Shown: positions 56,152-63,566 of the stretch, one piece after another
How the letters are laid out: every line of letters starts with the position of its first letter
Numbering within the stretch: position 1 is the stretch's first letter
Assembly: GCA_001798135.1 (NCBI GenBank)
Contig: MGRJ01000015.1
Coordinates: forward strand, 207,451-271,450
Direction of reading: 5' to 3'
Source: Deltaproteobacteria bacterium RIFCSPHIGHO2_02_FULL_40_28
GTDB lineage: Bacteria > UBA10199 > 2-12-FULL-40-28
Length of the DNA stretch: 64,000 nt
The notes under the pieces: model-generated
What the model was told of the DNA's origin: nothing
Database searches by the model: none
Seen by the model: the letters and a program-made list of their open reading frames with translations, nothing else
Program-made: the position numbers and the translations under genes

Positions 56152-56446
56152 TCTTAGTACTTTTGGTCTTCAAAAAACTTTATTAAAACAACTACTTGAT
56201 CATATTGTTGTTTTAGCCAAGCCCAAGCGCATTATCCTCTATGGTTCCAGAGCTAGGGGGGATTATAGTCCCACTTCCGATATTGATTTAGCTATTGAAG
56301 GGGGTAAAAATTGGCCAAAACTGAAAGCTTATTTCGAGGAACAGGGCTTGACCCTACTTCCTATTGATTTAGTGTGCCTGGAAGAAGCAGAAATGGCCTT
56401 AAAAGAACGTATTTTAAAAGAAGGGTGTGTGCTTTATGAAAAGTGA
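56138..56446 (+). CDS. MNT-domain nucleotidyltransferase (antitoxin of MNT-HEPN pair)
   Basis: 102 aa minimal nucleotidyltransferase, with the canonical GSx10DxD motif in ILYGSRARGDYSPTSDIDLAI near residue 35. In type VII systems such an enzyme (MntA) silences the HEPN toxin (HepT) by AMPylation. It overlaps the HEPN gene, by 11 nt if that gene starts at ATG 56436. Its only start codon before the conserved fold lies inside the AAAAATGTACCTGGCACC repeat, with no Shine-Dalgarno, so translation is likely driven by that repeat or the start is unusual. Confidence 0.85.
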   Translation: MYLAPLSTFGLQKTLLKQLLDHIVVLAKPKRIILYGSRARGDYSPTSDIDLAIEGGKNWPKLKAYFEEQGLTLLPIDLVCLEEAEMALKERILKEGCVLYEK

Positions 56447-56825
56447 AAAACTTGCTTTTAGTGTACAAAAATTGCAGAAAGCCATCCAAAGATTGCAAGA
56501 GGCCCTTGCACAGGGTTCTGAAAATGTTTTGTTAATTGATGGTTGCATCCAACGTTTTGAGTTTGTTTTTGAACAGTGTTGGAAAACCTTGCAGAAAGCA
56601 CTTGAAACGGAAGGAATCAGAACAGGAACACCAAGGGAAACCCTTCAAAAAGCTTTTCAAGCAGGATGGATTGGTGATGAAAATTTGTGGCTTCAAATGC
56701 TCCAAGACCGCAACGATACCTCCCATACCTACAACGAAGACATCGCCCAAAAAATTTATGGCCATATCCCTTCTTATTTGCCCATTCTAGAAAAATGCCT
56801 GAAAAAGTTGCTTGAGGAAAAATAA
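56436..56825 (+). CDS. HEPN-domain protein (toxin of MNT-HEPN pair)
   Basis: 130 aa all-helical HI0074/HepT-type protein. The HEPN RNase motif RNDTSHTY (R-x4-H-x-Y) lies near residue 92, and the IQRFEFVFEQCWKTLQKALE helix is typical of nucleotidyltransferase substrate-binding proteins. Probably an RNase toxin silenced by the upstream MNT enzyme. I start at ATG 56436; a GTG at 56427 is the alternative and adds three residues. Confidence 0.85.
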   Translation: MKSEKLAFSVQKLQKAIQRLQEALAQGSENVLLIDGCIQRFEFVFEQCWKTLQKALETEGIRTGTPRETLQKAFQAGWIGDENLWLQMLQDRNDTSHTYNEDIAQKIYGHIPSYLPILEKCLKKLLEEK

Positions 56826-56841
56826 ACTATACCCAAAAAGT

Positions 56842-57096
56842 TTATCGGTAAATTTCTCTGCGGTGCCCCACACGGTAAACCCTAACAAGGTATTCTTGAT
56901 CATGAATGGTATATAAAATTCGATAATTTCCTTTACGAATTCGATATCCTTCTTTACCTGTTAACTTTTTGGAGGCTGGGGGGCGGGGATTAAATACCAA
57001 GTTATCAAAAACAGGCCCTATTTTTGATTGAATTTCTTTAGGGAGATCTAAAAATTCTTTTTGAGCACGAGTTTCCAAAAGAACCTGATAATTCAT
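56842..57096 (-). CDS. RelE/ParE-superfamily toxin
   Basis: 84 aa. YQVLLETRAQKEFLDLPKEIQSKI, NPRPPASKKLTGKEGYRIRKGNYRILYTIHDQEYLVRVYRVGHRREIYR is the typical RelE toxin pattern, with the C-terminal R-x-G-H-R-R-x-x-Y motif. Probably a ribosome-dependent mRNase. It lies 5 nt downstream of the antitoxin gene. Confidence 0.9.
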   Translation of the reverse strand: MNYQVLLETRAQKEFLDLPKEIQSKIGPVFDNLVFNPRPPASKKLTGKEGYRIRKGNYRILYTIHDQEYLVRVYRVGHRREIYR

Positions 57097-57101
57097 AAGA
57101 A

Positions 57102-57323
57102 TTAAACTTTTAAGTCTTTCTTAATGGATTGCCAATCATGAAAGCCAGTTGATTCAGAAATAGCTTCTTGAAGGTCATGTTGATCTAATAAATCTTCTAA
57201 TTTTTCGCGCAGAGCTGTTTCAATCACGAAATTTTTACGAAGCCCCAATTGTTTACAAACTTTATCCAGGGTTTTTTTAAGATTAACGGGCAATTTGGTT
57301 GCAAACACTTCTGTTTTAATCAT
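57102..57323 (-). CDS. Ribbon-helix-helix antitoxin of the RelE module
   Basis: 73 aa. N-terminal ribbon-helix-helix (TEVFATKLPVNLKKTLDKVCKQLGLRKNFVIETALREKL), followed by an acidic C-terminal part that should wrap the toxin (DLLDQHDLQEAISESTGFHDWQSIKKDL). AAGGA lies 5 nt before the ATG. The 10-bp tandem repeats just upstream are a likely operator. Confidence 0.85.
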   Translation of the reverse strand: MIKTEVFATKLPVNLKKTLDKVCKQLGLRKNFVIETALREKLEDLLDQHDLQEAISESTGFHDWQSIKKDLKV

Positions 57324-57344
57324 AATTTTCCTTCATCTATTTTT

Positions 57345-57394
57345 ATCTTACTTAATCTTACCCAATCTTTTTTAATCTTACCTAATCACAACAA
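57345..57394 (-). promoter_or_regulatory. 10-bp tandem repeats, probable operator of the RelE module
   Basis: Four consecutive 10-bp units, ATCTTACTTA, ATCTTACCCA, ATCTTTTTTA, ATCTTACCTA, plus a degenerate fifth, lie 22-71 nt upstream of the antitoxin ATG. Ten-bp periodicity places all units on one face of the DNA, as expected for cooperative binding of a ribbon-helix-helix dimer. Confidence 0.75.
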
Positions 57395-57410
57395 TAAAAG
57401 CAATACCCTT

Positions 57411-57428
57411 AAAAATGTACCTGGCACC
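57411..57428 (+). repeat. Dispersed repeat AAAAATGTACCTGGCACC, copy 2
   Basis: Identical to copies at 56134-56151 and 60215-60232. It sits between the RelE module and the Phd gene. Confidence 0.85.
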
Positions 57429-57530
57429 ATGAGTCATGAGTCTGCTCAATTGCTAGTTTTTGAATAGGTTTGGGTAAGTTTTTAAAGGATTTAATAAAAT
57501 GGGAAGTATAATGAACAATCATGAAAAAAA

Positions 57531-57815
57531 TCAGTCAAGAAGGCGTTTCATTGATTTGGCTTTTATTGTTTTACCCTGATTGAATTCATCATTTCCTTTG
57601 GTAACAATTTGTAAGACTTCCTCAAATTCATGATTTTTTTCTTCTTCTAACTGGCGTAGTTCTTGATAGCGCTGCAAACTCATCAGGACTGCCTGTGGTT
57701 TATTGTGAGAAACCAAAATCCCCTCTCTTTTTTGTTCCTTAATTTTTTTTAGATAAGACGATGCTCTTTTTTGAAAATCACCAATGCCAATCATATTGGG
57801 TATATATTTTTCCAT
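57531..57815 (-). CDS. Phd/YefM-type antitoxin, orphan
   Basis: 94 aa with the Phd/YefM N-terminal DNA-binding fold: IGIGDFQKRASSYLKKIKEQKREGILVSHNKPQAVLMSLQRYQEL, and a charged C-terminal tail. No Doc, RelE or other toxin follows (57430-57530 has no frame), so it is an orphan or the toxin has been lost. An in-frame Met (residue 8) is an alternative start. It has a TTGACA-17-TAATAA promoter with a palindromic operator. Confidence 0.85.
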   Translation of the reverse strand: MEKYIPNMIGIGDFQKRASSYLKKIKEQKREGILVSHNKPQAVLMSLQRYQELRQLEEEKNHEFEEVLQIVTKGNDEFNQGKTIKAKSMKRLLD

Positions 57816-57829
57816 AAATTATCAGTTAA

Positions 57830-57858
57830 TTATTAAATAATTTACCTATTTTTGTCAA
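57830..57858 (-). promoter_or_regulatory. Phd promoter with overlapping palindromic operator
   Basis: On the minus strand TTGACA (57853-57858) and TAATAA (57830-57835) are 17 bp apart. AATTATTAAATAATT (57828-57842), a 15-bp palindrome apart from its central base, covers the -10, the expected place for autorepression by Phd. The leader would be about 8 nt. Confidence 0.65.
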
Positions 57859-57901
57859 GAAAAAACCAGGCACGAGGCCTGCCCTACACCATATTCTAGT
57901 A

Positions 57902-57930
57902 TTGACTTATGGTATCAATGCTGGTATTTT
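57902..57930 (+). promoter_or_regulatory. vapB promoter, predicted leaderless
   Basis: TTGACT (57902-57907), a 17-bp spacer and TATTTT (57925-57930). The ATG at 57937 begins after 6 nt, i.e. at the expected transcription start. No Shine-Dalgarno is present. Confidence 0.65.
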
Positions 57931-57936
57931 AAAGCC

Positions 57937-58143
57937 ATGGAAGCTGCTAAAAAAATTACCATTCAAATCTCGGAAGATCTTCTCCACAAGGCACAGCAAG
58001 TTACAGGCCGGGGCATTACCCCTACTATTAGGCAGGGGCTTGAATTGATTGCCGCAAGCCTTGCCTATGAAAAACTTCGAAGCTTAAGAGGAAAAGTAAA
58101 ATTCTCTCTCGATCTCCAAAAATTACGGGAAGACAATAAATGA
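57937..58143 (+). CDS. VapB-type antitoxin
   Basis: 68 aa with a ribbon-helix-helix-like N-terminus (ITIQISEDLLHKAQQVTGRGITPTIRQGLELIAASLAYEKL) and basic C-terminus. It overlaps the PIN toxin gene by 4 nt (ATGA), as in standard vapBC pairs. Predicted leaderless. Confidence 0.85.
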   Translation: MEAAKKITIQISEDLLHKAQQVTGRGITPTIRQGLELIAASLAYEKLRSLRGKVKFSLDLQKLREDNK

Positions 58144-58517
58144 TTGCGGTTGATACAAGTTCTTTTGTTGCTTACCTTGATGGCGAAAAACGTCCCGACA
58201 CAGATGCTGTGGAAATGGCTCTTCAGCAAAAATTGGTTGTTTTTCCACCTGTTGTTCTTACCGAACTTTTAAGCGATCCAAAACTTCCTCTCAGCATCAA
58301 AAAAACCTTTCAGGAAATCCCCATCCTTCCTACACTAGAGGGCTATTGGGAAAGAGCGGGTTTACTCCGATCAAAAATTTTATCTCACGGATGTAAAGCG
58401 AGACTAGCTGATACCTTAATTACCCAAAGCTGTTTGGATCATGACATTCCCCTCATCGCCCACGATTCTGATTTTAGACACTTTGTCCAGTTTGCAAGCC
58501 TTAAAAGGTTGGTTTAA
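58140..58517 (+). CDS. VapC-type PIN-domain ribonuclease toxin
   Basis: 125 aa PIN domain with all four acidic residues: VDTSSFVAYLDG, the Glu in VVLTELL, RLADTLITQSCL and IAHDSDF. Predicted RNase cleaving tRNA or rRNA. Paired with the preceding vapB. Confidence 0.9.
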   Translation: MIAVDTSSFVAYLDGEKRPDTDAVEMALQQKLVVFPPVVLTELLSDPKLPLSIKKTFQEIPILPTLEGYWERAGLLRSKILSHGCKARLADTLITQSCLDHDIPLIAHDSDFRHFVQFASLKRLV

Positions 58518-58526
58518 GGATACCCC

Positions 58527-58802
58527 TTATGAATATACTGGATAATTCGAAGCACGTCGTCCGTGGATAATTGAATCCACTGATAAATCTTCATTCAATT
58601 TTTCCCAATGAATTCCTCTTCCTCCCCCAATAAAACGAAAATCTCTTAATTCTGCAGGGGATGCAGCAGCTAACCTGGGATAAAATTCTATGGGGGTTTT
58701 TATCTCTCGACCATCAGATAAAGTAAGACAAATCATATCATCTGAGAAATGAACCTGAATGGCTATGGCCGTAGTATCATTTTGTGATATTAAAAAATTC
58801 AT
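58527..58802 (-). CDS. DUF2442 protein
   Basis: 91 aa. The DUF2442 pattern is clear: VHFSDDMICLTLSDGREIKTPIEFYPRLAAASPAELRDFRFIGGGRGIHWEKLNEDLSVDSI. The partner DUF4160 gene overlaps its start by 26 nt. Such pairs are frequent in accessory DNA and are suspected to be toxin-antitoxin-like, but no activity is established to my knowledge. Start ATG 58802 is preferred over 58817 because a GAGG precedes it. Confidence 0.85.
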   Translation of the reverse strand: MNFLISQNDTTAIAIQVHFSDDMICLTLSDGREIKTPIEFYPRLAAASPAELRDFRFIGGGRGIHWEKLNEDLSVDSIIHGRRASNYPVYS

Positions 58803-59019
58803 TCCATTTTTCCTCAATTAATTTTAAATTTTCTTCAATCAAAAATCTAGCTTTTTTTAATTCTTGGGCTTTCATTCGATATGAATAAGCCAATCGTGGT
58901 GGAGATAACCAAAACTTAGCATCGCCCTCACCAAATTCCACATGAACATGCATGGGTTCAAACCCATCAGCACTGTAGAAAAAAAATCGATACCCATCTT
59001 TTTTAAAAATCGTTGGCAT
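58777..59019 (-). CDS. DUF4160 protein
   Basis: 80 aa with the DUF4160 signature: PTIFKKDGYRFFFYSADGFEPMHVHVEFGEGDAKFWLSPPRLAYSYRMKAQELKKARFLIEENLKLIEEKWNEFF, including the conserved HVHVE core. Forms a pair with the DUF2442 gene just downstream. Confidence 0.88.
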   Translation of the reverse strand: MPTIFKKDGYRFFFYSADGFEPMHVHVEFGEGDAKFWLSPPRLAYSYRMKAQELKKARFLIEENLKLIEEKWNEFFNITK

Positions 59020-59148
59020 TTCAGTGACTTGATACCATTTTTTTCATAAGCTGCCAAGGTAAAGTCTCCCGGTGGTAAACCCACGATCAAAATGTTAAGG
59101 AATAATAACAGGAGCCAAGCCAATAGCCACATCTACTTCAATAAATTC

Positions 59149-60105
59149 TTAGAGAAGCTGGCCTAATTTACTTTTAATAGCTGGATTTCTTTCTTGCTGG
59201 TAGAGGGCAGTAAGTCTTTCGTGATAGGGATTTACCATATCGGTATAAACAGATAATTGCGAATAACTTTTAAAGGTTATCATTAAGTCGAGAATTTTAT
59301 GTTTAGAATCTTCAGTTGGATTTCCTTCCAAAGCGGAAACAAGCCAATCATAGTAAGTTTGTATGCTTATTCCTGTTCCGAATATACTTGCAACAGCAAA
59401 GTCTTTGTTGTGATGAGAATCCCAGCTAAACCCAAAATGGCCAAAAGAGCTTGATCCTGATACTTGAGATTTTTCAGAATCACAAGGCATGGTAATACGT
59501 ACCCGCCTCCCTTGATGATCACAATCACAGTAATAATTAGAATGGCTGGGACCAAAAACAGTATTAGAAACGCTATAACATTGTTGATAAACTGTTTGAC
59601 CGGGGGGACATCGGGATTCTTCAGGCAGACCTACTCGATCAGAAGCAGGTAGTTGAGCACGCAATATGTCTTTTATTGTTTTACCTATACTCCATAAAAC
59701 ATGATCTCTTGCAGCTGTTGAGTAGACGCCAGATAAAGCTAGTCCTCTATAATAATTGCTTTGTGTTAAATGAGCTACACCAATAATACAAGAGGCACGG
59801 GGGGAATTTTGCATAAAACGTAAAGCCTCTGGTGTTTGGGCTTCAACGTATTGATCGGCTAAATCCATCCACTCTCCAACAAAGATATCTTGAAAACCTT
59901 GTTTATTAGCGTAAGCACCCTGGCCTGCAAAACAAGCCAGAGCTTCTGTTTTACTCACACAGCCATCTTTATTGCCATCTGCAGCATCAATAGCGGGTTT
60001 TACACTTTCTTCATAATAGCTATTTGGAAAAGGAAAAGGAAGCTTTTCAAGCTTTTCATAAGCTGAACTGAGTAAGGTCGATACTGGTATTCCATCACAA
60101 ACCAT
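59149..60105 (-). CDS. EF-hand-containing protein of unknown function
   Basis: 318 aa, no signal peptide or membrane helix. One canonical EF-hand loop, DGNKDGCVSKTE, at about residues 43-54 (Asp, Asn, Asp, Gly and a closing Glu at the twelve-residue spacing). Two blocks are Cys-containing: RCPPGQTVYQQC and YYCDCDHQ. The remainder matches no family I recognise; it has Ser/Gly-rich loops (VSGSSSFGHFGFSWDSHHN). AAGGAG lies 5 nt before the ATG. Divergent from the 904-aa gene, 284 bp away, with which it may be linked. I leave the function open. Confidence 0.75.
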   Translation of the reverse strand: MVCDGIPVSTLLSSAYEKLEKLPFPFPNSYYEESVKPAIDAADGNKDGCVSKTEALACFAGQGAYANKQGFQDIFVGEWMDLADQYVEAQTPEALRFMQNSPRASCIIGVAHLTQSNYYRGLALSGVYSTAARDHVLWSIGKTIKDILRAQLPASDRVGLPEESRCPPGQTVYQQCYSVSNTVFGPSHSNYYCDCDHQGRRVRITMPCDSEKSQVSGSSSFGHFGFSWDSHHNKDFAVASIFGTGISIQTYYDWLVSALEGNPTEDSKHKILDLMITFKSYSQLSVYTDMVNPYHERLTALYQQERNPAIKSKLGQLL

Positions 60106-60389
60106 AAATTCTCCTTTTCTTAGGGCCCTTCTATACCCCCCCCCTCAACTTTTGGTCAAGAAATTTGCGGGGTACCCCCTCAAAATCGGGGTTTAGACCC
60201 CTCTATGTGGAACTAAAAATGTACCTGGCACCTTTAGGCAAGAAAGTATTGCTACTCTAAAAATTCATATTTTAATAATAATTTCATATACTTAATACAT
60301 AGCAACATTTGTTATTTTTTGCCGATAATCTTGGTGTGCTTCCTGCATCTAAGGAATTGCGGGGTAAAAGGGTGGAAAAATGATAAATT
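60106..60389. other. Divergent spacer between the two unknown genes
   Basis: 284 bp. Holds an eight-C run (60135-60142), the short dyad GGGGTACCCC (about 60171-60180), GGGGT-TTAG-ACCCC (60188-60201), and repeat copy 3 (60215-60232). No gene is apparent. The GC-rich runs are unlike the rest of the window. Confidence 0.55.
60215..60232 (+). repeat. Dispersed repeat AAAAATGTACCTGGCACC, copy 3
   Basis: Third identical copy (others at 56134 and 57411), in the spacer between the two unknown genes. Confidence 0.85.
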
Positions 60390-63104
60390 ATGCCACAGTC
60401 ACCAGGCCCAAGTTCAAGTGTTCCTGAAATCGATGCGATATTGGTTACCATTGATGGAACAAAATACGAGATTGAAGATAGAGAGTACCTTCCTTCAGGT
60501 GCTAATCCCGCCGAGTATGGAAACCTGCATGATAAAGCTTTCAAAGACGAATTTATTTACGAAATCACTGGCCCAGAAGGAAGTGCTCGCTTTTTAGCCC
60601 GCTTAGATAACGAAGCTCCCATTAGCAGATTAACCAATACACCAACCCTGCACTACATGGCCGAGGGTACCGAATTAGCTACCAAAAATGTTTCCCTTCT
60701 TTGGAGAGCTGTGGATGAAGAAGCAACAGCAAACATGAACTATGGTGGAGTTGAATTTGAAACAGGTTATTACTGGGATGATGAATGGCGCATCGTGGCG
60801 CACCAAGCTTCTCCCAAACTAGAACGCCTTCAAGAAACCCTCGAGCGTAAAACAGATAAAATTGTGGGCAAAGATGGTGTTATCAATGAGGAAGAATTAA
60901 ACAAAATTGGCGAGATGCAGGGTCAGATGATAGAAAGGCTTCGAAAAAATACTTACGATACTAGAATTGATACTCGTTTTAATGATGATGGCCAAGCCAT
61001 TATTGTCTTTAAGGTAAGTCCGCCCGTTAACAATGTAGTGCCAACCATCACCGACGAAAATGGAGACATGTATGCTAATGAAGCCATTCGAGCTGAAATT
61101 ACTGAAAAGGTTCAAAAATGTTTTAAATACCCCTACTCTGAACAAAGCATAGCCAAGGGTATGCAAAAAGTTCAAAAACTTTTTGGAAGAAATAAAAACA
61201 TTGAACACATTGCCCGGCTCACTGCAGAGTTTACTGGAAATCCTGCTGACCAACCTTACTTAAACGAAGGTAACGAGCTTATTATTCCCCTTACTGTAAG
61301 ACCTCAATACCTCAAAATGGATGTGCAGTATGTGGTGTGCGATAAAAACGAAAACCCCACAGATAAAAATGGCCACTTTAATCCCGCCAATAAGGGAATT
61401 AAAATTCATTACCCCATTAATGAAAAAAATATAGCTAGGGCCAAGGCTGAGATTATGGAATTTTTAAATGAAGGAAAGTTGGATGGAAAATTTTATTTTG
61501 TTCAAGAAGAACCAGAAGATCATAGAAACCTAACAGACACAACCTATCATTGGAATCTTATGCTCTTACCCATGCCAACCCGTATTGATTTAATGGCCGA
61601 TGTAAAACCAGGAGACCGTCGTTTTGACCATTGGTTTAGAAACAAGGCCATCGATTTAAAAGATAAACCCCGCTATACCAACAAATCCATCGAGCGTGGC
61701 ACTAAAAAAATGATGGATTATTATAACAACCAGGAAGGATATATTTTGAAACCTGGCTGGACAGGAACCTATGACCGCCAAACCGGAGAGCCTCTTTTTT
61801 TGCCATTTGATTTTAGTTATGACCATGGAAAAATTGTTATTGGCAAGCCCAATGGTGTAACCACCGAAGGCGAACCCATGCTAACCAATATTTCTTGTGC
61901 TCGTGTAACCGACATTCAATTTAGCTTCTATGGTGATAGCCCCGCAGAAACTGAGGAAATTAGAAAATGGTTTGAAAAAGACGGTGGCAAGGCTTTATTC
62001 GAAAAACGCCTTCCCTTTGAAGGTCGTTACTACAAACATTCAGAGGTTACCGATGCCATTTTAGCCATTGGAAATCAAGTAACAGGTCATTCCACCCTTC
62101 CAGACTGGTATGTCGATCACAATCCTCATGATCCGGATCATGATCAAAAAAGCCTTATTGATTCAGATGGAAATTTTCCTGTGCAAATCATGTGGGACTT
62201 TGAAGAAGATGAAAACAATCCCGGCGACATGATCATTAAAGTAAAACTGGCTAAAGAAGGTTTCCCCATGAGGATCGAGTATGGGGTGAATGGCGATGCC
62301 CTAGGAGCCGCCCCCTATGTAGGAGCCACCACCCGCTTTATGAATGGGCACAATCTTTTCACGGGCGTGGGTGTTACAGGTGTGCCCTTGGCACCGTCCA
62401 TGGTGGGAAATACTTCCCTCAATGGAGAGATTGCTTACACCATCCCCTTTCTCAATGAATCAGGCACTTCCTTGAGTCTTTATACCGGCGGTATGTTTGG
62501 GCTTGGTTCCAACGGCTACCGCTCTGCCAAATTTGGTTTTGAATTCGATCAACCCATTGGTGGCCCCTATTCTGATTGGAGTGTAGGAATTGGTCCTGAA
62601 CTCGAAGGTCTTATTTCATCAAAAGACCTTTTGTTAAGACCTGCCAGTTTTAGCATAACCTACAACCACAACACCAACACCATTGTTCAATTGAAAACAG
62701 GTCCTGTTTTTAGTTTGTTAGGAAATGGATTTGGTTGGGAAGCTGAGGTTTCTGCCACGCATCGAAGAAACCTTATTCCCAATGGTAAACTGTACTTCAA
62801 AGGCCAGGCTATGGCTAGGGTGCGCATTGGGTACCAACCCTCGGATCTTCTTTCCACTATTTTCATGCCCATCAATTCTGCCATTCCTGTTCATGCCTAT
62901 GCCAGTGCAGTTGGGGGGGTATTTTATGAAGTGATTCCCAATCAATTAGGAGTTGGCCTGGGCGTTGGAGCCACTACCATGAATGGCTGGACAGGTGCTC
63001 CTGCAGCTGGAGCTGGTTTTGTATTTGATACAAGTGACAATATCATTCTAGCAGGAGCTGGAGTAGACGCTATAACTGGATTTGCTCCTGTTATTATCCA
63101 ATAG
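60390..63104 (+). CDS. Large protein with POTRA-like and beta-barrel-like regions, no signal peptide
   Basis: 904 aa. Residues 1-12 are Ser/Pro-rich and there is no hydrophobic signal. A helical stretch with an EF-hand-like half (GKDGVINEEELNKI near 155) is followed by alpha-beta blocks that look like POTRA repeats (for example DIQFSFYGDSPAETEEIRKWFE...GRYYKHSEVTDAI...IKVKLAKEGFPMRIEYGVNG, about 512-645). From about 650 the pattern is alternating Gly/aromatic strands as in Omp85 barrels (GATTRFMNGHNLFTG, SLYTGGMFGLG). It does not end with an aromatic residue. The export route is unclear. No Shine-Dalgarno at normal distance. Family unknown to me; Omp85-like architecture is inference. Confidence 0.7.
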   Translation: MPQSPGPSSSVPEIDAILVTIDGTKYEIEDREYLPSGANPAEYGNLHDKAFKDEFIYEITGPEGSARFLARLDNEAPISRLTNTPTLHYMAEGTELATKNVSLLWRAVDEEATANMNYGGVEFETGYYWDDEWRIVAHQASPKLERLQETLERKTDKIVGKDGVINEEELNKIGEMQGQMIERLRKNTYDTRIDTRFNDDGQAIIVFKVSPPVNNVVPTITDENGDMYANEAIRAEITEKVQKCFKYPYSEQSIAKGMQKVQKLFGRNKNIEHIARLTAEFTGNPADQPYLNEGNELIIPLTVRPQYLKMDVQYVVCDKNENPTDKNGHFNPANKGIKIHYPINEKNIARAKAEIMEFLNEGKLDGKFYFVQEEPEDHRNLTDTTYHWNLMLLPMPTRIDLMADVKPGDRRFDHWFRNKAIDLKDKPRYTNKSIERGTKKMMDYYNNQEGYILKPGWTGTYDRQTGEPLFLPFDFSYDHGKIVIGKPNGVTTEGEPMLTNISCARVTDIQFSFYGDSPAETEEIRKWFEKDGGKALFEKRLPFEGRYYKHSEVTDAILAIGNQVTGHSTLPDWYVDHNPHDPDHDQKSLIDSDGNFPVQIMWDFEEDENNPGDMIIKVKLAKEGFPMRIEYGVNGDALGAAPYVGATTRFMNGHNLFTGVGVTGVPLAPSMVGNTSLNGEIAYTIPFLNESGTSLSLYTGGMFGLGSNGYRSAKFGFEFDQPIGGPYSDWSVGIGPELEGLISSKDLLLRPASFSITYNHNTNTIVQLKTGPVFSLLGNGFGWEAEVSATHRRNLIPNGKLYFKGQAMARVRIGYQPSDLLSTIFMPINSAIPVHAYASAVGGVFYEVIPNQLGVGLGVGATTMNGWTGAPAAGAGFVFDTSDNIILAGAGVDAITGFAPVIIQ

Positions 63105-63125
63105 GTCTAATAGGCGTGCCTGGCA

Positions 63126-63566
63126 CTAAGGGACAAGTGGATTGATTACTTCCAGAAAACCAAATTTTTTAAAATCGGTATCTGTGCTCATAATGCGTTG
63201 AATGCCGTGTTCTTTGAGAAGGGTGGCATAATGACAATCATGGATAAAATTACCACGTGCCGATGGAAGCAAAGCACAAATCTCTTGAAAAGAGGCTGCA
63301 TGCTCCGGAGTTTCCACTAAAATTTGAAACTGGGGATTATCCAAGTAAGGTTCAAGCCCCTTTTTGGCCTCGGCAAGAGAAAAAGGAACAACAAGAACCT
63401 TGGGATGAGTAACAATACGAAGATATTCGTAATAGACCTGCCAACTCCAATAAATTGAATCGGGTACTTTGAGTAGTTGTTCTAAAAAAGAACGAACTTT
63501 TTTATGTTCTGGGAATTGGTTATGGTGGGCATAGATGAAAATATTCGTATCAAGGGCAATGGCCAT
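63126..63566 (-). CDS. VapC-type PIN-domain toxin, second copy
   Basis: 146 aa PIN domain: ALDTNIFIYAH at the N-terminus, the Glu in VYYEYLRIV, NFIHDCHYATLLKEHG and MSTDTDFKKF at the end supply the acidic active site. ATG shares a base with the antitoxin stop (TAATG). The IHDCHYATL variation on the usual DA is typical of one PIN subgroup. Confidence 0.88.
   Translation of the reverse strand: MAIALDTNIFIYAHHNQFPEHKKVRSFLEQLLKVPDSIYWSWQVYYEYLRIVTHPKVLVVPFSLAEAKKGLEPYLDNPQFQILVETPEHAASFQEICALLPSARGNFIHDCHYATLLKEHGIQRIMSTDTDFKKFGFLEVINPLVP

Noticed and set aside
56842..58517. A single prophage or integrative element spanning the TA region
   Set aside because: No integrase, phage structural, transposase or conjugation gene is present anywhere in the window; only TA modules and short repeats are seen.
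58872..59132. 86-aa frame beginning with a hydrophobic stretch upstream of DUF4160
   Set aside because: Mostly overlaps the DUF4160 gene out of frame; only the first 30 residues are outside it and no start signal is visible.
60319..60597. Alternative frame overlapping the start of the 904-aa gene
   Set aside because: Lacks coding character after the overlap and has no homology I recognise; the long frame continues for 2.7 kb.
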